A DNA stretch of 64,000 nucleotides, from contig JAODUP010000514.1 of assembly GCA_025642065.1 (NCBI GenBank), forward strand, positions 112,001 through 176,000, in the 5' to 3' direction. A program made the translations under genes and the position numbers. Of the stretch, positions 12,924 through 24,661 are shown one piece after another (the first letter of the stretch is position 1; the number at the start of each line of letters is the position of its first letter). This DNA comes from Paralvinella palmiformis (taxonomy: Eukaryota; Annelida; Polychaeta; Terebellida; Alvinellidae). The notes under the pieces are model-generated. The model was not told where the DNA came from, ran no database searches, and saw only the letters and a program-made list of their open reading frames with translations.

Positions 12924-14827
12924 CAGACTGGTCTGATCACCACTGTGGCTGTGTTATTACATGAAGTACCCCATGAGATTGGAGATTTTGCCATCCTGTT
13001 ACAGTCTGGCTTTGACAGATGGAAGGCAGCGAAGGCACAGGTTTGTTCATCCTGGAAATAATGAATCTATACTTTTTATTTCAATAACGATACTATTAAT
13101 AGACATGTCACAGGGTAGTGAAAACAAAATAGAAGCTTCAGATTTAACATCTCTGGCTAATAAGTGCTATTAAATGATTTTTCTAGATTGCAAAATGAAG
13201 TATGCATTAATTGGATTCACATCGGATAGCACATTTCAGTTGAGGAGATGACTAATATTTTTATTCTCACAGTTCATTTATTTTCGCATGCGTAGCTTTG
13301 GTGAAGCTCATTGATTTTGTCAAAATTAGTTCCCGAGTGTTAGCTTTAGAATGAAGATGTTTTGTGGTGATTTGAAATTAAAATGTAGTTATTTTATGCA
13401 TAAATAATTTGTGCCGTTTCGCGTATAAAAGAATCTGCCGATGATAAGTAAAACTGCTCTTCAGTACATCACATACATGGTCAGTAACGTGTGACGGATC
13501 AGACATGGGGTCAATTCCATTTGGTCTATTCCAATTCCACATCAAATTTATCAATTCCATTTCAAAATTTATCAATTCCAGTTCCATTCAGTGATTGGAG
13601 TAGGTATTCAAGGTACTTGTCATGGAAGAAATATTTCTGAATTTAAACGGTAAATTAATCTGTGGATAAAAAACATTTGTAGCAAATTTCAATTTGAAAT
13701 TTATCAATTCCAATTTTTTTTTTAAATAACTAATTCCAGAATTGGATTGGCCCATCAATTCTGGAAATTGAATTGACCCCATGTCTGTGACATATACGTG
13801 CTTCTATCTCGGTCCAGTAGATAACTTAACTTATTATGGGATTGTCTTACAGCTGTTGACAGCATCCGGAGGACTACTGGGAGCCGTGGCAGCTTTATCA
13901 TCGGAGTCTGCTGAAATAGCCGGTTAGTGTCCCTGTCTTGTGTCACGATGTGACCCGAACTGAGGGTTTATTTTAAGGATTCCTTTCATCTCCTTTATTG
14001 AAGTCGATCTTTTTCTCTCCTTCGTGTAAATAAAGGATAGGTTTTAAAGGAGAGCGTATTAGATCAATTACTAGTCAGATAGTTGGATAATGTTTAATAG
14101 AACGCTCCCTTCACTTTAGTGTAATTTAAAGAAGAACGTTTCAACAGCTGGAGGCAATTGCCACTTCCATGCCCACCCCTCGATGTTTTGCACTCGACAA
14201 ACTAATAATATGAATTTTTTTAATATACCGAAGAGTGAATTAATACTTGAATAAGCTATAAATGTAAATATTTTTTACCGAAAACAAGTTCTATGACATA
14301 CGAAGTTATTTGTTTCAACAACTGTAATATGATATTGTGTGAAGATGTATACCTCAGATAATGTGGATAATATACTGTAATATAAATTGTAATATAATGT
14401 ATGTGCATTGTAATACTATGAATATTGTATTGTATTATACATATTACTGAATAAAGACCAAAAAATAAATTAAATTAAATCTCCCCCTTTTTGGGGGGTA
14501 CTGCTCATCAACGTACTGCAGTTAATTAAATTAGAATAACTGATCTATTATTATTGATTCATTGATCTTGCACAAATGATATATAACAATATGTTCTTAA
14601 GAGATAATTTTATTTACATTGTACAGGTAACCGTACAGCATGGATACTTCCCTTCACATCGGGCGGCTTTATTTACATAGCACTAGTGACCGTGGTACCC
14701 GATTTACTGAAAGAGACCAATAGATGGTACAGTTGAATCAATTGATCCAGATGAAATGTCAAAATGTGGAACTCTTAAGACCAACTCCTGTCCAGTTGTG
14801 CCCAGTACCAAAGCCAAACAAAACACT

Positions 14828-14858
<31 letters not shown>

Positions 14859-15120
14859 CAAGCCTCCAGGTCAGGGCCTAAATCCTAATGATTTGTGTGT
14901 TGGAGAAGTTTTTCTTTGGGAAGTCACCTCTCGACCTCTCCGAATGTGGTGCCTTTTGCTGATGGCTGACTGAGTCTTGAATTGGGATACCGATTTGTTG
15001 AATTGAACTGCTATAAATTTAATGATTAATGTGGGATTTAATGATTTATTCATCACACATGACATTACCTATAATTTAAATAATATGATTGTGTTGAACA
15101 CGTTTCGTTATGAACAAAGT

Positions 15121-15151
<31 letters not shown>

Positions 15152-15305
15152 TGTGGATGAACTTTTGGTGATTGATTGATAGAATTTTGTTCCTTGTATA
15201 ATTAATGGTATTGTTTTCATAATTTCCAGGGAATCGCTGAAGCAGCTGCTGTGTTTGTTGTGTGGCATCATCATGGTATCGGGTGTGACACTTCTCTGTG
15301 AATGA
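9868..15305 (+). CDS. slc39a13: Zinc transporter ZIP13-like (SLC39A13), last six coding exons
   Basis: Exons are 9868-10095, 11461-11550, 12927-13040, 13853-13922, 14627-14726 and 15230-15305. All introns are GT-AG and phases agree, giving 225 residues to a TGA stop. ZIP13 is a zinc importer of the LIV-1/SLC39 family that moves zinc from Golgi or vesicle lumen into cytosol. The family signatures are present: DNFTHGLAV in helix 4 and [13 protein letters not shown] in helix 5, with the metal-binding His/Asn/Glu/Asp residues. The phrase [20 protein letters not shown] separates it from ZIP7. The family is about 360 residues, so about 140 N-terminal residues (signal and helices 1-3) are missing; no such exon is visible in 1-9867. 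The first visible exon is a polar linker (residues 1-76) between helices 3 and 4. Several introns carry long TA microsatellites. Confidence 0.92.
10813..10950 (+). mobile_element. Diverged tRNA-headed SINE, family D
   Basis: GGGACAGTGATTAG resembles the family-D A box, and the ATCAAATCGGACTC stretch is a decayed B box. It lies in the slc39a13 intron between exons A and B. Confidence 0.5.
10970..11023. repeat. (TA)n microsatellite in slc39a13 intron
   Basis: About 26 TA units. A second run lies at 11219-11265 and a third (GT then TA) at 11338-11406, all in the same intron. Confidence 0.95.
11219..11265. repeat. (TA)n microsatellite in slc39a13 intron
   Basis: About 23 uninterrupted TA units. 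Confidence 0.95.
11338..11406. repeat. (GT)n-(TA)n compound microsatellite
   Basis: GT units followed directly by about 23 TA units, ending 54 bp before the splice acceptor of slc39a13 exon B. Confidence 0.95.
11461..11550 (+). CDS. slc39a13: slc39a13 exon B: transmembrane helix 4
   Basis: 30 codons, phase 0 at both ends, between CTCTTTACAG and GTATGT. It encodes [19 protein letters not shown], helix 4 with the Asn and His ligands of the ZIP metal site. Confidence 0.93.
11761..11950. repeat. (CA)n-rich low-complexity stretch
   Basis: Repeated short CA runs and CACATA phrases. The open frames on both strands (Thr/His or Cys/Val alternation) are repeat artefacts. Confidence 0.8.
12377..12423. 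repeat. (TA)n microsatellite in slc39a13 intron
   Basis: About 23 TA units in the intron between exons B and C. Confidence 0.95.
12877..12921. repeat. (TA)n microsatellite abutting a splice acceptor
   Basis: About 22 TA units run straight into TTACAG at 12921-12926. The usual pyrimidine tract of the exon C acceptor is therefore replaced by TA repeat. Confidence 0.95.
12927..13040 (+). CDS. slc39a13: slc39a13 exon C: helix 5 with HEVPHE motif
   Basis: 38 codons, phase 0 at both ends, donor GTTTGT. It encodes the family signature [13 protein letters not shown] followed by [11 protein letters not shown]. The two His and two Glu residues are binuclear zinc-site ligands in ZIP proteins. Confidence 0.95.
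13500..13787. mobile_element. hAT-like MITE built of AATTCC motifs, complete copy
   Basis: It starts CAGACATGGGGTCAATTCC and ends in the inverted equivalent (GAATTGACCCCATGTCTG). The 288-bp interior is dominated by degenerate TATCAATTCCAATTCC phrases. The flanks TGACGGAT and TGACATAT may be a diverged 8-bp duplication, which would fit hAT elements. It has no coding capacity. It lies in the slc39a13 intron between exons C and D. Related copies are at 6222, 24205 and 49957. Confidence 0.8.
13853..13922 (+). CDS. slc39a13: slc39a13 exon D: helix 6
   Basis: 23 codons plus one base (phase 1), preceded by GTCTTACAG and followed by GTTAGT. It encodes [15 protein letters not shown], a small-residue helix typical of ZIP helix 6. 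Confidence 0.92.
14627..14726 (+). CDS. slc39a13: slc39a13 exon E: helix 7
   Basis: Two bases complete the split Gly codon, then 32 codons and two bases, between TTGTACAG and GTACAG. It encodes [20 protein letters not shown], the conserved helix 7 region, then DLLKETNRW. Confidence 0.93.
14834..14858. repeat. (GT)n microsatellite
   Basis: About 12 GT units in the last slc39a13 intron; a similar run lies at 15127-15150. Confidence 0.9.
15230..15305 (+). CDS. slc39a13: slc39a13 exon F: helix 8 and stop
   Basis: It completes a split Trp codon (TG|G) after TTTCCAG, then encodes 24 residues ending in VSGVTLLCE and a TGA at 15303-15305. The 3' untranslated region follows. I could not fix a polyadenylation site with confidence. 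Confidence 0.92.
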
Positions 15306-17503
15306 TAGCCGCTGGATCCCGTACAGTCTTCAGATGTCATCACCAGGTGGCACTGTTAATGGACTTGGCCAGCCACTACACTATCATGAGCATCATCAGC
15401 TTTAGTGGGTTTTTTTTTATCAGCACAGAAAAGCATTCACTCAATCTTGTACTCAATCAAACGTGTCAGCTCTGAAATTTCATGCCAAAATGCCAGAAAA
15501 TTGTTCAGCCTGAAATTATTTATTGATATCAGTGGATGGAATGCCCTGTTACACTTCACATTAGTCTGTCAGCTTTTAAAAACTATTTCAAGGCCACATG
15601 AGACAAAGTTAGGTTTTATGTTGCTTTGTCGGGGGGGGGTTATAAAGATATGTTTGAAGGCTGTTTGAGACAGGTTCCAGTTTATTATTTTGTTGCTAAT
15701 ATTGTTTACTAGACAGTAATTAAGCCAGAATTCATTGTACTGAATGAACAATCACTGAACATTATAGCACTCTATCTTACGAAGCTAGAACAATGTTGTT
15801 ACTAAGAAGCTCTGATTTTAATGTGGATTATATATTGTAGATAGGAGATGGTTTATGATGGGCTTAAGTAGCTGAGTTATGTTATGGTCACCCAATATGT
15901 AGTGATATATTCATATATACAGAGAGACTTGTGTCTTTATCTAAAAAGCAGCACAAATCTGTCTGTGTGTGTGCGTGCGTGCGTGTGTGTTAAATATAAA
16001 AATAAGCACAAATATTGCATGTGTATTATACACACAAAAAGAAGCACAAAGGTGTGTGTGTGTGTGTGTGTGTGTGTGTCAGAACCTATAAATCATTGTA
16101 CATATGGTGCTTGGTGGTCTTCCCTGTTACATGCTAAATGAGTATTTCTTCAACATATTTTCTAGACTTAGTTAGAGATAGACGAAGTAAGTAATAGATG
16201 TTATTATATTACCAGATTTGACCAGCTGAGCTGGTAATTGGCACTTGCAGTCTGTCAACTTTTATTATCTTAAAAACACATCTCTACAAGCCATCATTGA
16301 GAATGTAGATCTGAATGGGGTTGGGGGGGGGAGGTTTTTGGCGCTGTTGCAAACTACCATTTGTCTGTTGTGACACAGGAACAATGAGCCAGAAGTCATT
16401 ATTTGCAGCAAGCAAATAATTACTTTAGACAAACTGCTATCAAAACCCTGTGTTCAGCTATGTTGTTCTACAATGTGTGTCTTAAATGAATTTTGGACAG
16501 GATAAGAAGGAAGTATTTCATCGTGTTTTGTTCACGGTATTGGTTCTAGAGTGTTCCTCGTGTGTTTTCTTTGTCCTTGAAGCTTCTGTGATGTTCCTGT
16601 CAATTATTGTTCCATAATGATGATGATGATGATGAAGATGATACTATTATTATTACTACTACTACTACTACTAATAATAATAACCTTTTTGTCCAAGTAT
16701 TAGGGGATTTCAGGAAGAATCAGTAAAGTGCTGCACCCTGGTGTCAAAAGAAGTATTTTTTAGTATGTCGAGTTCTCCAAAGATGTGTTTGGGCTTTCTG
16801 ACAGATGATCTGAATTAATCATTTTGCCTTTTAAGTGAATACTCAGAGTATTGTTTGCTTTACTGAATGAATTCAATTTATGCTCCTCCTCTGTGTGTGT
16901 GTGTGTGTGTGTGTGTGGTCATAATTTAATCAATGTTACGAAAATATTTATCAAAATATGTTCTCATAATTTTTTTAAATCAAATGCTGATCTTAGGGAT
17001 ATCGATGCTGAATCGTGAACGTATCAATCAAAATTCTCCACAAAATTGAAAAAAGCCTGAATCTCAAAAAAGATTATTTAAAGATTACGAAGATATTATT
17101 TTAGAATGATTTTTAGAGTTGAGATTGTTTGTTTGTTTGTTTGTTTGTTTGTTTGTAACCAATATGCAGGTAGTTGCGGGTAAATTGATCCGTATTACAT
17201 AGATTCTGTTTATGTGTAATTGGTTTAATTTTGTGTAGCCATCATTTCATTCCCAGCTAATTCTGCACCGTCGTTTCACGGTTTTCTGATCTTGTGCGAG
17301 ATCAACGCAATAATCATCGTATACACCACGTAGTTATTTTTTCTAGTGCCAGTTTATATTCGGAGACTTTATCTTCAACAATTAACCTTCTCTGTCGAGT
17401 TAGTCATTTTGGGATAACGTTTTGTTTGATCGACTTGTATATCTCCCTATTTCTGCTAAGAGTGAACAAACTAGTTGGATTTATAGTTTTTATCTGCATT
17501 TAA

Positions 17504-17534
<31 letters not shown>

Positions 17535-17599
17535 CTTGCTGTTAGATAATCTCAATGGATATATATATATATATAATATATGCTGTTGGGTAATAACTG

Positions 17600-17630
<31 letters not shown>

Positions 17631-19640
17631 CGCGTTGAAGTCTTTACTAACAGGTAGGGAAGAGTCCGGTTCTCCTTGCACCAGTCTGATTAACGGATCG
17701 CAGAAGGGTTTGTTGTAGAACAAATGCGCACAAATCGTTTATAATTATAAAAACCAAACAGTTTTTTATTATGTAGCTGTTAGACTTGGTCGTTAATGAC
17801 AACAGACAATAACAATTAATAATGTTTGTCAGTGATGTTGTTATTATAATAACCATAGCTGGACTATGTAGATGGAGGAAGTGTGTGTGTGTGTGTGTGT
17901 GTGAGATTAGCCTAGTTTGGGTGTGCTTTCTGTGCTGTTTCTTTCTGGCGTGTGCCGTTTGGTAATTTCACACGTTATACTGTCGTAGACGATGTTAAAC
18001 ATCATTATTATTATTATCATCATCAGGTAGGTGTGTGTATGACGAAATAGCAGGTTTATTGTGATCCGTATATAATCTCTGGTGGTTAAACATCTAAACT
18101 AGCCTCTTGTCTTTTACTAAACAAAATATCTAAGTACCATTCGTCGGAATCTCGGATGTTATTGTCATATGTTAACCTGGCTACGTATTTTTTTGTTTGT
18201 TTGTATGTGATTAACCATGTTATACGAAATTGGTGTTTTGTTTCGTGTTCTCATATATTGGTTGCATGTGTTGTTTATGTAATGGTTCCGGCTTTCACAG
18301 CTTTATGTTCTCTGATTGTGTGTGTGTGTTTGCGTGGTAGGATAACATATTAACACGTGCTTCGTGAAAGACGCACAATTAAAATGGAACTTTTATCAGA
18401 CGGAATGGGTTGGGGTGGAGTTGGTTTATGATTTGTTTTAGCTCGTTGTGGGTGAGGAGGGGGGATCGAGGGTGAGGACGTCGGTGGTGGGCGACAATGG
18501 GTGGCTATTGTTTTCTTCTCGTTCAGTCTCATTAATCAACACGTGGTCGTTAATCTGTGATAGAGGTGCATAGAATAATATTCGTGATTGACGTTTGTTC
18601 TTTGGAATTCTGTCAGTTGTTTACTGGTGACTTCGTATATAGAATTGGTATCCATGTCTGTGTACGCTAACAGTTGGTGGATGAGTGTGTGTATATTTCG
18701 GTGTGTCCACGTCTCCTTTATTTCAGAGAATATCCTTTATTTCATGATTCTGCTAGATCTACTTTATTTCTTGGGGGAAAATTGCCTTATTTCCTCACAA
18801 TTGATTATGTAATTATTCAAGTGACTTATACTTTGAAATTAAGCTCCTTCTGCAGTCAAACAGTGGTTTATAAGAGTGTAATATTTATTCTCCCATTCAT
18901 GTAGCTTCTTGTTGTTTTTTCCAAACATTTTGATTGCTGAAAGGGGTTGGAAAATTCGCCCACTCTAACTCGCGGGTTGCTTCTTCCCCCCCCCTGTGTT
19001 CTGGACACAAATAAATCCTACAATCTACTCTCCTTTATTTTCATTTCAAGTCTGTGGACACACTGCATCTCTGTGTGGGCTAACAGTTGGCAGATGATCA
19101 CCTATCTATCTATCTATCTCTGTGTACGCAAACAGTTGGTGTGTGAGCGTGTATCAGTGTTTAGTTCGTCGCGTGTACGGCTTTGCGGTGCGGGATGTAA
19201 TCGCTAACCAGATGCATTTTAGTGCGTGAAAATTGTCGACTATGTATTGCAGCCCGCGTGTGGCCGCAGAACAGTTTCAAAAGATTAATCTCTTAACAAA
19301 CGACAATAAATACCAGATGGATGTTAAATTGGCTGTTTGTGATGGTGATAATATTGCTTGTTATAACGAGATGTTTCGATTTCTATTTTTGAGGTTAATA
19401 GAAATAAATTATTTAGAATGTTTGGAGTTCGTTGTCTCATTTCTTTTCTCGCCAAGGGGTCTACTTTAGAGGAGGTTGGTATTGATGTTGAATATGATCT
19501 CAAACTGTTCAGTAGTTTCCTGTATTTTTGCGGATATAATAATAAGAATCATGTATTTGATACATTCGATATAAAATCAACCAGTGTTTCCTAGCTGGCT
19601 ACTTCAGATTGTATTAATATTTTGTATATATCAACTACCA
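15306..19640. other. slc39a13 3' flank and intergenic DNA
   Basis: No gene recognised. It holds GT runs (16051-16079, 16891-16917, 17881-17903), a GAT/CTA patch (16617-16682), a (TTTG)7-type run (17128-17157), TA runs (17508-17534, 17560-17574), a GT run joined to (GC)n (17601-17634), and a G-rich stretch around 18405-18500. Confidence 0.55.
17601..17634. repeat. (GT)n-(GC)n compound microsatellite
   Basis: GT units pass into CGCGCGCGCG. Alternating purine-pyrimidine tracts of this kind can adopt Z-DNA, which is inference only. Confidence 0.85.
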
Positions 19641-19652
19641 TGTATTTGATGA

Positions 19653-19776
19653 TGATGATTGATGTTTTACGGAGCCAAAGATGAAACGCCCTTCAGATAT
19701 GCCCACGCCTAGATTCGAATACGGGCGGTAGTGATCTGTGGTCCAACACGCTACCGCTTGACCACAGAGACGCGCG
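19653..19776 (-). mobile_element. SINE family A, copy 2 (internally deleted)
   Basis: The head and tail match copy 1, but about 65 bp of the body are missing. TGTATTTGATGA flanks both sides (19641-19652 and 19777-19788) as a target-site duplication. Confidence 0.88.
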
Positions 19777-19829
19777 TGTATTTGATGAGGTCAGGCTCAA
19801 TTTGTAGCTTTCCATAACAAATATTTTTT

Positions 19830-20640
19830 AGATTTACAACACTTCGAAGTGCCAAGTGGTACCTGTGATTATGCCACTTTCGAAATTGTACTTAATTTTT
19901 AACCCTATTTGAACCCTGATATCTTTTTAATTAATTGACATAGAGATATGAAATTTTCACGACTGAAAGCTGTGTCATGGATCTATTTTGAACTGCAATA
20001 ACGCGAAGCAACTGTATAAACACGTGGTTGCCAGGTCAAGCCGAAATCTGGATTTTATTAAGTTCAATTATTTTGTCCACCAACTTTGCAAGTCAATATC
20101 TTCAGAACCATGATAGTTCAAACTATACAATTTCAATCTCCGTATTCTAGAGTAATAATAAAATGGAGGGCAAGCATACACATATAATCTGTTCTCAGAG
20201 TTTAATCACAAAAATCTGAAAACAGTATGTTCTATCTTTTTGTGTGTGGAATCCTATCATGTGGTTTAAGCGGTAGGTGAAAACAGATAATAACTCAGTT
20301 TTTTCTAACTGTGATACCAGACTCAACTTCTAGCCATGTTTCTTCCTTCTACACTAAAATTCATTGATAAACTATGCGTATTTTCGGACTCGTGACAATT
20401 ATTCCTTCGTAAAAATTGATAAAAAAACCTGGTGTAATTGTACTTATTTATTTATAAAAAGTGTATTGACTTGGCACATCACTATGTTTGCCTGAATAAC
20501 CAGTGATACCAAAATGTTTAATGCACATTTTCAAGTGGAGGTATTTAGGAATTTCTCTAAAACAGTATAATTTTGTCAAGTTCATTGCTGAGAACGTAAA
20601 CAGTTTGTTCTTGTTCGACTCGATGTTCAGGAATGTTCTG
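19830..20640. repeat. Dispersed repeat E, copy 1
   Basis: This stretch is co-linear with 36110-36790 in the same orientation. Shared phrases include ATTATGCCACTTT, TTTTAATTAATTGACA versus TTGTAATTAATTGGCA, and CATTTTCAAGT. Copy 2 runs on into an exon-like frame on the minus strand (36807-37180). It is probably part of an unidentified transposon. Confidence 0.65.
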
Positions 20641-20834
20641 TTCGTTCAAACACTAGTTTAGAACATGAGCATCGTACTCATCCTCTGGCTTTAATGTCAT
20701 ATAGATCTGAATGTCATCGGTATGATAATGATATTTAAGCTTATGTCATTTGATCATATCACTAATTGACTTTCTTCGATCCTAACACGGATCCAGATGG
20801 TACGCTAAATCGAAGACGCTCCATCTCCCGATCA

Positions 20835-21019
20835 ACGGCGCCTCCGTGCTCTAACGGTAGCGCGTCGGGTCACAGATCACTACCACCCGAGTTCGAATCT
20901 CGGCGTGGGCATATCTGAAGGGTGTTTCAGCTTTGACTTCGCTTCGTTACGTCTGGAGGTCTCTCGGCCCATTTAGCCTACGGCGTGGACAAGAGTGGCC
21001 GTAACACATCAATCATCAT
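20835..21019 (+). mobile_element. SINE family A, copy 3
   Basis: Full-length, with B box GTTCGAATCTCG and an ATC tail. CATCTCCCGAT occurs at 20822-20832 and 21020-21030 as a target-site duplication. Confidence 0.9.
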
Positions 21020-21339
21020 CATCTCCCGATGTTCTTTTATTAGCGACTAAGACACACCGAGTTCTGTCCGTTGTAACGTATGCAGGTCAGTCACGTGCCA
21101 ACAAGAATAAATTGAACTATTAATAGTCTTGCATAACATATATCACATTGAGGCATCATTCACAAATAAACATTAAAAGAAAATTTAAATAAACAGAAAT
21201 GTTCCCTTTCCCGACTACTGGTAATCAACCCCAAATGCTCACCTAATGTTCATCATGAATAATGATCAAATGTTGCTTCCTCCTATAAATCGGCTTTTCT
21301 TTAGAATGATGCTAATGGGTCACAGTCACGTACGAACGG

Positions 21340-22219
21340 TCGTCACAGCTTTAATATAGGCTGTATCGTAGACGTCGGTACAACCGGAGATTCGAGATAA
21401 ATACACGACTTCGGATATATCATTTGGACGATACGGGGATAATACAACCCGTCATTTACCCTCTCCAGTCCCACACAGCGGATGTTTAACGGTTCTACAC
21501 AACTGTAAACTAGCGATTCCACGAATGCAAGTGGAGACGGGAATACCTCCTGGCTATGCCAATCTAAATCACATGCAGCATTCCCATCACGGGCTGACTC
21601 TCGGGTAGCACCCATCTTTAGCATCTACTATAGTTTCTCATGGGTCCAATACATAGGTAGACCAATTCCCAGGACGAAACCCAGCGATATATACTTCTGG
21701 ATTTACAACAGAATACAAGTGATATTTCAGGAGATTCTTCATATCGCAGCCCATTCCCTGAGACCAGTGGCGCCACCCAAGGAGAGTCACCGGAGAACAG
21801 TCTTTGGAATCACCACGTACTCCATTGATAATGAGGTTCAAGTGCGCATATGCAGGTACAGCGCAAACGTATCTTACACAAACACAGAAGCATGTAGGAA
21901 ATAACCCAACAGCATATATTTTGGCGATACGTTGCGTCTGTGAGGTACGACATTACTCGAGGCCTTATCCTTGATGTCAAAGGAAGGTTCACAAAGCGTC
22001 GTTAGTATTACGTCATACATTACGCCACACTCTGCTGAAAAGTCTAACAGAATTAATGCGCTGATGGATCCTTCGACATAAAGCTCAGTGATGGCACTAC
22101 TTTTCAAGAGAGCAGATACGGTTGAATGGCTATGGTGCTGCAAGCTTTCTTCTATCTGCTTTTCTACAGCTGTTTCGATAAGAAAATAATGGAATGGTTT
22201 AGAATTAGGACGATGATCG

Positions 22220-22256
<37 letters not shown>

Positions 22257-22260
22257 ATCT
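21340..22260 (-). other. Unidentified stretch with broken protein-like frames
   Basis: On the minus strand, short frames at 22200-21950 (with SISALILLDFSAECGVMYDV), 21841-21638 and 21624-21343 look more protein-like than chance would give. They change frame and I recognise no family. It may be a decayed transposon gene. It ends at a TA run (22226-22253). Confidence 0.3.
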
Positions 22261-22263
22261 AGT

Positions 22264-22440
22264 GAGCTCCGGTGGCCTAGCGGTTAAGCACCCGGCACTT
22301 GGTGCCAACGGTCGCAGGTTCGAACCCCGTAAGAGGTCGAAACTTTTCCAGGGATTAATTTCTCGGCTCACTACATCGTGGGTGGATGACCACGTTAAAT
22401 GGCGCTGCCGTCTCCACTGAATTATTTAAAATAAAGGGGG
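22264..22440 (+). mobile_element. tRNA-headed SINE, family C
   Basis: The head has an A box (TGGCCTAGCGGTTAAG) and a B box (AGGTTCGAACCCC), preceded by a TA run. The body continues at least to 22440 and possibly to about 22640; the 3' end is not clear. It differs from families A, B and D. Confidence 0.7.
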
Positions 22441-22884
22441 ACGTAAAACACTCTGGCAGTGACCACCCTTCAGGTATTTCGGCTCCATCTTTCCGTACTG
22501 CTCCCCTGAGAGTGGTGGGGGAGGAGATTTCTCAACCACTCCGACATAGAGGCTGTGCCGAATTAAGCGACAGTCTGGGGATTCTCCCCGAACAACAAAA
22601 CCTAAACCTAACCAGATCTCTTGAGCAGTTCGGTTATGGTAGCTCGTGTCAAACAAAAGGGATCACCATCTCATCCATTGATCTATTTATAATGGCTGTT
22701 ATCAGTGGCAGAAGTTGATCTGCACAATTCTTCGAAAGGCACTGGATCAAAGTCACATGACTTGTCTGGAGACTTGATATCTACATTTTTGCCGATATTG
22801 TATAAATTATTTTATTCCTGATTACTGCTATTTACACAATTGATAAACTTTAGTGCGAAATATTCAACCGTGATAAAACGTGAT

Positions 22885-22909
22885 AGATAGATAGATAGAT
22901 AGATAGATT
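22885..22909. repeat. (GATA)n microsatellite
   Basis: Six GATA units. Confidence 0.9.
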
Positions 22910-23129
22910 TGAATGATTACCCGTCAAGTTACTTGTTAGGTTGAAGGTTTTCTTTTGATCTTTAATTTCCACATTACTGTATCTTTATGGAATAGAAACA
23001 CTTCCTTGAATTCATTTTTACAGAATTCCCTGTTCGGTGTCACGTCCTTTTTCTCTAAACTTATCGGAGTAACAATGAGGTTCATCATGATTGAGTTAAT
23101 TATACCACATTCTTATTGTTTTAAAATCC

Positions 23130-24196
23130 ATTTTAAAATGGCTTATCGTTCGGTCGGCGTAAGATCACCACAGTATCATATGTCAGGGATAAAATTGATA
23201 TTTGATGGAGATAAGGAGGTCACATATTTGGTTGATACTAAACTGAGGATGGGTGCTCGTAAATAGCCAGCTGTGCTTCATTGGTTATCACAAGCTGTCA
23301 AACGATTCATGGGGGAAAGGGAATATCAGGTGGTTGCATATTTGGATGATTATATTATAGTTCCAGATGATTATGTTACATGTTTCCAGGGCCCAGCACA
23401 CCCTCCTTAGATTACTCAGAGAACTAGGGTTCGCTATTGCACATAACGAGGTCGATGGACTACTCAAAAACCCGTTTTCCTTGGGATAGAAATTCACACT
23501 GTAAATATCACAGTTAGCGTGACAGGAAAAAAAGGTAACAGAATTGTTGCGGCTATTGAAATGTTTTCTCGGGAAGCGGCGTGCTTCTCTCAAACAATTG
23601 CCAAGTTTAGCGGGAACGTTAAACTGGACGTCAAACGTTGTAACGTGTGGTAGAAGTTACCTAGGAAATATTATTAACACTTTGGGCCAACTGCAAAAGT
23701 CTAACAGTAAGGCGCGTTTAGCTAAGGAGATATTTGATGATACAAAGCGGTGGATCATCATAGTCTTGGGTGCATCCCCATGTAAACGTGTATTTTGTAA
23801 CCCTCATGTAAATATTGTTCAATTGGGTGTTTGTAGTAAAGGTGTGGGTTATACATATAATGAGGACTATGGTTTTGTGGATTGTCAGTGTGATTTGCCT
23901 CATTTGTCAAATTGGCATATTAACGTAAAAGAAACAATTACAGCTCGTAGTTGGGCCCCTTTGTGGAAGGACTCAAATGGTATTATTTTTTTTTACAGAT
24001 ACTAAGACGACTAAAGAAAATATTGTAAAAGGGACCGCCAACTATTGCCGTTGGTTAGAGAACTGCATCCATATTCTGTGTTGTACAACTTCGATATTAG
24101 TGCCTGTTGGCTTCTTGGGACAAACAATATGGCGCCTGGTGCCATATCTTGTTTACGTTACCCCCCGTCTTAGATGGTGGTTCATGTGTTGGCTTG
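23130..24196 (+). pseudogene. DIRS-like retroelement, reverse transcriptase and RNase H part (host of nest)
   Basis: Frames read AYRSVGVRS and YLVDTKLRMGARK, then after a TAG stop (23264-23266) AVLHWLSQAVKRF and VAYLDDYIIV, the YxDD-type catalytic motif. A frameshift near 23389 follows. The connection (LAGTLNWTSNVV) and an RNase H-like region (HINVKETITA) follow at 23544-24005. This order, with a tyrosine recombinase downstream (25372-26243), marks a DIRS or Ngaro-type element. It is dead: several stops and frameshifts. The left end is not determined. A MITE interrupts it at 24205. Confidence 0.8.
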
Positions 24197-24449
24197 GTTT
24201 GGACCAAATATTTGGCCAATTCCAATTCCACATCAAATTTATCAATTCCAATTCAATTCCGATTCCAAATTTATCAATTCCAATTCCGTTTTTTCCCGAC
24301 TTTTTTTTACCTAATCCTTTTTACCATGAGTAGGTACTCCGAGTACCTACTTGGAATAACTACTCCGAGTAGTTTATATTCCAAGTAGGATTGTCATGGA
24401 AGAAATATTTCTGAATTAAAAAATTAAATGGTAACTTAATTTATGGATT

Positions 24450-24620
24450 TTTTGACCGTTCTAAACATTGAATGGGTGTAAATTACTAAATAACAATATA
24501 TTTATATAGATTACAGGTATGCTATGTGGTGGTGTCACAGTGTTGTGGGCGGAGCCCACTGTATTCAGACCATTCTAATTGGTTAAATGCTCACGTGGGG
24601 TGCCACAGTCAGTGTGCATA

Positions 24621-24661
<41 letters not shown>

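Noticed and set aside
22386..22718. 110-codon frame on the plus strand
   Set aside because: Lies in the body of the family-C SINE; the opposite-strand frames are equally open.
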